Assembly: GCF_000382125.1 (NCBI RefSeq)
Contig: NZ_KB907552.1
Location: forward strand, 4,860-57,210
Origin: Eudoraea adriatica DSM 19308
Lineage (GTDB): Bacteria; Bacteroidota; Bacteroidia; Flavobacteriales; Flavobacteriaceae
DNA length: 52,351 bases
Direction: 5' to 3'
Position numbers and translations under genes: made by a program. Positions within the stretch are counted from its first letter, which is position 1; each line of letters starts with the position of its first letter. Shown in pieces: positions 46,790-52,351 of the stretch. The notes beneath the pieces were generated by a model, which saw nothing but the letters and a program-made list of their open reading frames with translations, made no database searches and had not been told where the DNA came from.

Positions 46790-46797
46790 CAAAAATA
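46790..46797 (-). promoter_or_regulatory. Promoter -7 element TATTTTTG for cphB
   Basis: Exact TAnnTTTG on the minus strand, 21 bases before the ATG at 46768 and downstream of the longer frame's ATG. Confidence 0.6.
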
Positions 46798-46935
46798 CAG
46801 CTATTGTTATAAAAAATGTCATATATTTATGAAATTACAGAGAACTTATCAAACTCATTTTAAGAGCCAGAATAGTATTTAAGAGCTAATTGCTAAAAAT
46901 TAATTCCTGGATTAAGAACCATAAAACAAAAGGTC

Positions 46936-49563
46936 ATGAAAATAAGAGAAATAAATGCGATGAGGGGACCAAATTTTTGGTCAATTCGCCGTCATAAATT
47001 GATTGTTATGGTTCTGGATTTGGAGGAAATGGAAGAATTACCTACCAATAAAATAGATGGTTTTGCAGAACGTATACGCAAAATGTTTCCAAGTATGTAC
47101 TCCCACAGATGTTCAGAAGGATGCGAAGGAGGTTTTTTTATGCGGGTAGATGAAGGAACATGGATGGGTCATGTAATTGAGCATATTGCCCTGGAAATTC
47201 AAACTCTGGCCGATATGGATACCGGATTCGGGAGAACGAGAGGTTATGGGGAGAAAGGGGTATACAACGTTGTTTTTTCATATATAGAAGAATCTGTAGG
47301 CAGATACGCAGCTAAAGCCGCCGTTCGGATTTGTGAAGCGCTAATTGCCGCTGAGCCCTATGATCTGGAAGATGACATTCAACGCATGCGTGAACTTAGG
47401 GAATCCGAAAGGCTAGGTCCAAGTACAGGATCTATTGTTTCAGAAGCCCAAAGCAGGGGAATTCCATGGATACGACTAAATAAGTATTCCCTGGTACAGC
47501 TGGGGTATGGAGCAAATCAGAAAAGGATTCAGGCTACAGTAACCAGTGAAACGAGCAGTATTGGTGTTGAATTAGCGTGTGACAAAGAAGACACTAAATA
47601 CCTTTTGGAACAGGCGGAGGTTGAGGTCCCGCGGGGTGATATTATCAGCAGGGAAAGCGGATTGGAAGATGCCTGCCGTTATGTAGGCTATCCACTGGTA
47701 ATTAAACCTATTGATGGTAACCACGGCAGAGGAATTACGGTAGACATTAATAATTATGAGGATGCCCTCGAGGCTTTTAATATAGCGAAAGAAGTATCAA
47801 GAAGGGTAATAGTTGAAAAGTATATTACAGGCGAGGATTACCGCCTGTTAGTGATTAACCACAACTTTGTTGCTGCAGCTAAGCGTACTCCGGCTCATGT
47901 CGTAGGCGATGGTAAATCTTCCATAGCTCAATTGGTTGAGGAAGTGAATAAAGATCCCCGAAGGGGATATGGCCATGAGAAAGTGCTTACGGCAATAACA
48001 ATAAATGATCTGACAAAAACGATTATTGCTGGTGCAGGATATACGGTAGACTCGGTCTTAAAAGAAGGAGAGCGGCTAATTTTAAAGGATACGGCTAATC
48101 TGAGTACGGGAGGTACCGCAGAAGATGTTACGGATATTGTTCATCCTGCCAATGTGTCCATGGCAGAAAGGATTTCCAAGATCATAGATCTGGATATATG
48201 TGGAATTGATGTGATGACAAGCGATATTAGTCAGCCACTTTCCGATACAGGCGGAGCCGTTTTAGAAGTAAACGCAGGGCCTGGTTTCAGGATGCACCTT
48301 GCGCCTACAACCGGCTTGCCCAGAAACGTTGCTGCCCCTGTGGTTGACAAATTATTTCCACAAAAAGGCGATACCGGAAGAATCCCCATTGTAGCCATTA
48401 CCGGAACAAACGGCAAGACTACAACCAGCAGGCTTATTGCCCATATTGCCAAAATGAATGGGCAGAGGGTAGGTTATACCACAAGCGATGGTGTTTATAT
48501 TCAAAACAGGATGTTGATGAAAGGAGACTGCACAGGCCCGGCCAGTGCTGAATTTGTCCTGAAAGACCCCACTGTGAATTTTGCCGTACTTGAATGTGCC
48601 CGTGGTGGGCTTTTAAGGGCCGGATTAGGTTTTAAAAAATGTGATGTTGCCATTGTTACCAATGTTTCAGCAGATCATTTAGGCTTAAAGGGAATCCATA
48701 CATTAGAACAACTTGCAAGGGTCAAGGCGGTCATTCCGGAAACGGTTTTGCCGGACGGTTATGCCATTTTAAATGCAGACGATGATTTGGTTTATGAAAT
48801 GCGCAGAAACATCAATTGCAATCTTGCGTTATTCTCAATGGACGAAAATAATCCAAGGATTAAGGCCTTGCAAAGAATAGGCGGAATTACTGCCATTTAT
48901 GAAAATGGTTATGTAACCCTATGCCGGGGTGAGTGGAAAATGCGGTTGATGAAGGCAGAAAGTATTCCATTGACTTATGGCGGGAAAGCCCGTTTCATGA
49001 TACAAAATATTCTGCCCGCTGTAATAGCCGCCAACGTTCAGGGCATTAGTATTGAAGATACTAAAGCGGCCTTAGAAACATTTATTCCATCTGCTTCAAG
49101 CACTCCGGGACGACTTAATTTATTTAAGTTTAACAATTTTGATATTTTATTGGACTATGCACATAATCCTGCAGGCATGCGAGCCCTTCAAAAGTTTACG
49201 GATAATCTTGATGCCACTGTTAAAGTTGGTATAATAGCGGGCATTGGGGACCGAAGGGAGGAGGACAATAATGAGATGGGCAGCATAGCTGCGGAAATGT
49301 TTGACGAGATTATAATAAGGCAGGACAAAAATTTAAGAGGTAAATCTGAGGCTGATCTAATCAATATGCTGGATGCCGGGATTAAAAAGCAGGATCCCAA
49401 CAAAAAGACTACCATAATTCCTTCAGAAAAAGAAGCTATTATCCATGCGGTGTCCAATGCCGAAAAAGGATCGCTGATAGTGCTCTGTAGTGATGTGGTA
49501 CCGGATGCGCTGGATCTGGTAAAACAATTAAAAGACCAGGAGGCGAATGGCGAATTGGCATAA
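46936..49563 (+). CDS. cphA: Cyanophycin synthetase
   Basis: An ATP-dependent ligase that builds multi-L-arginyl-poly-L-aspartate. Its 875 residues fit the family (about 870-900). Domains: an N-terminal CphA domain (about 1-160; HVIEHIALEIQTLADMD), an ATP-grasp domain (about 215-475; YPLVIKPIDGNHGRGI, VEKYITGEDYRLLVIN, VLEVNAGPGFRMHLAP) that adds aspartate, and a Mur-ligase domain (about 485-860) with the P-loop GTNGKTTTSR at 490-499 and LDYAHNPAGMRALQKF, which adds arginine. Complete and without visible defects. A 113-base interval separates its start from the upstream minus-strand frame. Confidence 0.96.
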   Translation: MKIREINAMRGPNFWSIRRHKLIVMVLDLEEMEELPTNKIDGFAERIRKMFPSMYSHRCSEGCEGGFFMRVDEGTWMGHVIEHIALEIQTLADMDTGFGRTRGYGEKGVYNVVFSYIEESVGRYAAKAAVRICEALIAAEPYDLEDDIQRMRELRESERLGPSTGSIVSEAQSRGIPWIRLNKYSLVQLGYGANQKRIQATVTSETSSIGVELACDKEDTKYLLEQAEVEVPRGDIISRESGLEDACRYVGYPLVIKPIDGNHGRGITVDINNYEDALEAFNIAKEVSRRVIVEKYITGEDYRLLVINHNFVAAAKRTPAHVVGDGKSSIAQLVEEVNKDPRRGYGHEKVLTAITINDLTKTIIAGAGYTVDSVLKEGERLILKDTANLSTGGTAEDVTDIVHPANVSMAERISKIIDLDICGIDVMTSDISQPLSDTGGAVLEVNAGPGFRMHLAPTTGLPRNVAAPVVDKLFPQKGDTGRIPIVAITGTNGKTTTSRLIAHIAKMNGQRVGYTTSDGVYIQNRMLMKGDCTGPASAEFVLKDPTVNFAVLECARGGLLRAGLGFKKCDVAIVTNVSADHLGLKGIHTLEQLARVKAVIPETVLPDGYAILNADDDLVYEMRRNINCNLALFSMDENNPRIKALQRIGGITAIYENGYVTLCRGEWKMRLMKAESIPLTYGGKARFMIQNILPAVIAANVQGISIEDTKAALETFIPSASSTPGRLNLFKFNNFDILLDYAHNPAGMRALQKFTDNLDATVKVGIIAGIGDRREEDNNEMGSIAAEMFDEIIIRQDKNLRGKSEADLINMLDAGIKKQDPNKKTTIIPSEKEAIIHAVSNAEKGSLIVLCSDVVPDALDLVKQLKDQEANGELA

Positions 49564-49653
49564 TTATAATCCTGCATTTCAGAAGTAAACTTAGAAATAT
49601 TAGACTCTAAAATGGTCGTAAAAGTATATATCCATTCCTAAAGTAGCAGACCA

Positions 49654-49941
49654 ATGAAAAATATTTTTAGCAATCTTTTTAAAAAGAAAAAGGCAGATGT
49701 ATTTGATGAAATTCCCACAGGGGTTTGTCCTAATTGCTGGGGAGATCAGGAATATGGCAACATTATCCGTGAAAAATTTAAAGATGCCCAGATAGACGTT
49801 AATAACAGAGAAAGCAAGTATGCTTTTATACAAGACTTTGTGGTAACCCATTTAGACGGAATAAAACTAAAAAGTGCAGTACATGGTACAGAATGCCCGA
49901 CTTGTAAAGTAAAATATAAAGAAGAAGAATCTAAATCCTAA
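49654..49941 (+). CDS. Small conserved protein with a CPNCWG...CPTC motif
   Basis: A 95-residue soluble protein. Two cysteine pairs, CPNCWGDQEY (near residue 24) and CPTCKVKY (near residue 80), are spaced to form a zinc-ribbon or rubredoxin-like site. The N-terminus is lysine-rich (FSNLFKKKKADVFDE). I recall similar unnamed proteins in flavobacteria but no assigned function. It lies 90 bases after cphA; no promoter match is visible, so it may be read from the cphA transcript. Confidence 0.75.
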   Translation: MKNIFSNLFKKKKADVFDEIPTGVCPNCWGDQEYGNIIREKFKDAQIDVNNRESKYAFIQDFVVTHLDGIKLKSAVHGTECPTCKVKYKEEESKS

Positions 49942-49951
49942 ACAAGCCAAC

Positions 49952-50245
49952 ATGTCGAATCAACTCACAAAAATTACCGAACAACACTATTCCAACCCTA
50001 CATAAGATCTAAAAATTTATTTCTCAGACTATACGCTAAACGGAACACCGGTCCTCTCGCATACTGAAGGGCTGATTGGTGTAGCTCAGCGCATTTTTGA
50101 AGCAAATGGGGTAGCTACAAAAGTAATCCGTCCTATTGATTATACAATTCCTGTCAGACCCGGTCTGGATATTTTAAAACCAAGCAACAGACAAAGATCA
50201 CCGGATGGATTCGTTTATTATAACCTGATTGAAGGTTCTTTGTAA
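49952..50245 (+). pseudogene. Broken flavodoxin-fold NAD(P)H oxidoreductase gene
   Basis: From an ATG at 49952 the frame reads MSNQLTKITEQHYSNPT, then an in-frame TAA (50003-50005), then continues LKIYFSDYTLNGTPVLSHTE and GLIGVAQRIFEANGVATKVI. The latter resembles the N-terminus of NAD(P)H-dependent FMN reductases of the flavodoxin family (strand, phosphate loop with SHTxGL, helix). Soon after PIDYTIPV the similarity ends, the text changes to DILKPSNRQRSPDGFVYYNL and a stop follows. The core and C-terminus are missing, so this looks like a decayed, internally deleted gene. Confidence 0.6.
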
Positions 50246-50370
50246 AATCAATCCAGCCTTTTAAATCATAACTGACAAATATCATATTTTAGGACTGTTT
50301 TAGTTCAGATTTTTGTAATGGCAAATTATGTTCAATTTTGATTCACGTTTGTCATAAATTAAATCTTACA

Positions 50371-52188
50371 ATGACAAATGTCCATTCGTTTCATATTCCC
50401 GTCATGGGAATAGGCTTCACCATTGACACCCCCTTAAAAGTTTCCCGGTTTGGAATAGATTCCGTTATTTCTTTAGTTGATGATATCCTTATCGAAAAAC
50501 TAAGGAAGATGTATTGTGCTAAATTTGAAATTCCCTATTCAGAAATTACAGAAAATACAGACGATTTTAGGGCAAAAAGAATAACTGCCTATCTTGATCT
50601 AATTTATGAAGAGAGTCTAAGAAAATTCGAGGAACTTAAAAATGTCACTATTGACTCGGCTGCTGAACTCAAGAATTATTTTTCATTGCTACCCGATACT
50701 TCAGGTTTAAAAAAGGAATTCAGAAAATTGACCAGGGATTCATTTAATTTGGAGGAAATCAAAACCTGGGCGCAGGATAATCTGACTATGGGCAGTATTG
50801 ATGTGAACATAATGACCAAAGTTGATAAAGAAAATTATCGCAAAAAAGAAAAATTACCTACGGAATATAATGATGCCCATGCCGCATTGAGGGGCTATGC
50901 AAACAGTTTTCTTAATTCTTCTCTGGTGCTTTCGGCAGGAATGAATCCCAGATTATATACCTATTTAGAGCAGTTCGAAGATTTTTATCCTGATGAAAAT
51001 GGAACCATAAAAAAGAAAATCGTACTAAAAGTAAGTGATTACCGTTCCGCTCTGATTCAGGGTAAATTCCTGGCCAAAAAAGGATTATGGGTATCAGAGT
51101 ACAGAATTGAATCCGGGTTAAATTGTGGCGGACATGCATTTGCAACCGATGGCTTTCTTATGGGCCCAATCCTAAATCAATTTAAAGAAGAAAAAGAAAA
51201 CCTGATGCAATCGGTTTATGAGATTTTGGTAAAAGCTCTGGATCAAAAAAATAGAGTTGTTCCGAATTCAATCCTGCCATTAAAAATAACAGCCCAAGGT
51301 GGTGTAGGCACTGCAGAGGAACACAACTTTCTTTTAAATCATTATAAAGTGGATTCCGTTGGGTGGGGAACACCTTTTCTTCTAGTGCCCGGGGCAACAA
51401 CTGTTGACAGGTCGACCATTGAAAAATTGGCAAAAGCCAAAGAAGACGATTTATATCTGAGTAATATTTCTCCCCTGGGTATTCCCTTTCACAGTTTAAA
51501 GGGAAATACAAAAGATTTGGAAAAAGTTAAATTAATTGAAAAGGGGAGACCAGGGAGTTCCTGCCCGAAAAAGTTCGTTGCCATGAATAAAGATTTTTTA
51601 GATACCGGAATTTGCACTGCATCAAGGCAATACCAGCATCTGAAAATAAAGGAGTTAGACAGGCAAGGTCTTACAGCTGAAGACTTTGAGCACCAATACA
51701 ACCAAATAACTGAAAAATCCTGTACCTGTGTGGGCCTTGGAACTTCTGCCCTTCTCACATATGGACTCGACACAAAGACTGAAGGTGAAGGTGTTTCGGT
51801 ATGCCCTGGTCCAAATATGGCTTACTTTGCCAGGACCATGGAACTCAATGAAATGATAGACCATATTTATGGAAAGACCAATGTGATATCAAGGAATGAT
51901 CGACCACATATGTTCATTAAAGAACTTCATATTTATTTGGATTATCTTCAGGCACGTATTTCAGAATGCCAATTTGAAATAACCGATAAACAAAAGAAGT
52001 ACTTACATACATTTGCCGCCAACTTAAATGATGGAATAGCCTATTATCAGCAATTATTCAACAACCTAAAAGAAGAATTTCTGGATTCAAAAGAGCAAAT
52101 ATTGTGCCTTTTGGGCGAGGGAAGAAAATCTCTAAGCAACTTAGCGCGGGAAATTGAAAACCTGGAAAATAATTTGGCTATCCGGTAA
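50371..52188 (+). CDS. Uncharacterised protein resembling FMN TIM-barrel enzymes, with a cysteine-rich C-terminal half
   Basis: 605 residues from the ATG at 50371 (MTNVHSFHIPVMGIGFTIDT); the frame also reaches a TTG at 50338. The start PVMGIGFTIDTPLKVSRFGI resembles the first strand of nitronate monooxygenase, IMPDH or glutamate synthase barrels. A later segment, ITAQGGVGTAEEHNFLL followed by VDSVGWGTPFLLVPG (about 306-341), fits the usual FMN phosphate-binding strands. Cysteines at about 252 (GLNCGGHAF), 398 (SSCPKK), 415 (GICTAS), 451 and 453 (SCTCVGLG) and 478 (VCPGPN) could hold an iron-sulfur cluster. No signal peptide or membrane helix. The role is unknown; the family link is an inference from motifs. 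Confidence 0.7.
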   Translation: MTNVHSFHIPVMGIGFTIDTPLKVSRFGIDSVISLVDDILIEKLRKMYCAKFEIPYSEITENTDDFRAKRITAYLDLIYEESLRKFEELKNVTIDSAAELKNYFSLLPDTSGLKKEFRKLTRDSFNLEEIKTWAQDNLTMGSIDVNIMTKVDKENYRKKEKLPTEYNDAHAALRGYANSFLNSSLVLSAGMNPRLYTYLEQFEDFYPDENGTIKKKIVLKVSDYRSALIQGKFLAKKGLWVSEYRIESGLNCGGHAFATDGFLMGPILNQFKEEKENLMQSVYEILVKALDQKNRVVPNSILPLKITAQGGVGTAEEHNFLLNHYKVDSVGWGTPFLLVPGATTVDRSTIEKLAKAKEDDLYLSNISPLGIPFHSLKGNTKDLEKVKLIEKGRPGSSCPKKFVAMNKDFLDTGICTASRQYQHLKIKELDRQGLTAEDFEHQYNQITEKSCTCVGLGTSALLTYGLDTKTEGEGVSVCPGPNMAYFARTMELNEMIDHIYGKTNVISRNDRPHMFIKELHIYLDYLQARISECQFEITDKQKKYLHTFAANLNDGIAYYQQLFNNLKEEFLDSKEQILCLLGEGRKSLSNLAREIENLENNLAIR

Positions 52189-52351
52189 ACCTCTATTTGT
52201 ATATTGTAATTTATTTTACACCAAAAAGACGCATCAATTCCTGCAAAAGTCTTTAAACCAACATGGTTTTAACTACCATATCCCATAAAGCTCTGCCTTA
52301 AAAACTAACGGGATTAGCTGCGCTCTTCCCTAAAAGGCTCCGCCTTGAAAA

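Noticed and set aside
46769-46822. Longer N-terminus for cphB
   Set aside because: The promoter element at 46790-46797 lies downstream of that ATG, and the family start pattern begins at 46768.

Overview
The window looks like a chromosomal segment from a marine-type member of the Flavobacteriaceae (Bacteroidota). The signs are the low-GC coding style, the lack of Shine-Dalgarno sites, many copies of the Bacteroidota -7 promoter element TAnnTTTG, type IX secretion (T9SS) components and substrates, a complete Na+-translocating NADH dehydrogenase operon, and a short primary sigma factor without region 1.1. It is almost entirely chromosomal housekeeping and envelope genes. I see no tRNA, rRNA, CRISPR array, insertion sequence or prophage.

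Layout. 1-2010: the end of a collagen-like repeat protein and, after it, a T9SS type B cargo protein. 2274-4611: an M15 peptidase, an M48 peptidase, a 55-residue membrane protein and a secreted ankyrin protein. 4845-7983: gpmI, map and a SAM methyltransferase. 7984-15527 (minus): nqrA-F followed by a small conserved gene and apbE, the flavin transferase that loads NqrB and NqrC. 15680-18691: a T9SS plug-domain protein, an HD-domain protein and apaG. 18779-24787: pruA, a lone solute-binding-like protein, rsmG, a fatty acid desaturase and an aspartate-type aminotransferase. 24822-27664 (minus): trkA-trkH potassium uptake. 27910-32745: menaquinone methyltransferase plus porT, an rRNA methyltransferase, and a BamA/TamA-type outer-membrane lipoprotein. 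32805-34763: fbaA-accD. 34813-35682 (minus): an unknown lipoprotein. 35848-39548: rpsO, pnp and rpoD. 39899-43732: a large cytochrome c lipoprotein, rpe and a CBS-domain protein. 43978-49563: a YpdA-type thiol-disulfide reductase, then isoaspartyl peptidase, cyanophycinase and cyanophycin synthetase. 49654-52188: a small cysteine-motif protein, a broken flavodoxin-like gene, and a 605-residue protein of unknown function that resembles FMN TIM-barrel enzymes and has a cysteine-rich C-terminal half.

Three groups of genes work together. NqrA-F plus ApbE make the sodium pump, with the menaquinone methyltransferase supplying its likely electron acceptor. PorT and the plug protein serve the T9SS that would export the type B cargo protein. 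CphA, CphB and the isoaspartyl peptidase together make and break down cyanophycin, an arginine/aspartate nitrogen store. The most interesting leads are the final 605-residue protein, the cyanophycin locus, the structured pnp leader, the altered flavinylation motif in NqrB, and several promoters so close to the start codon that the mRNAs may be nearly leaderless.
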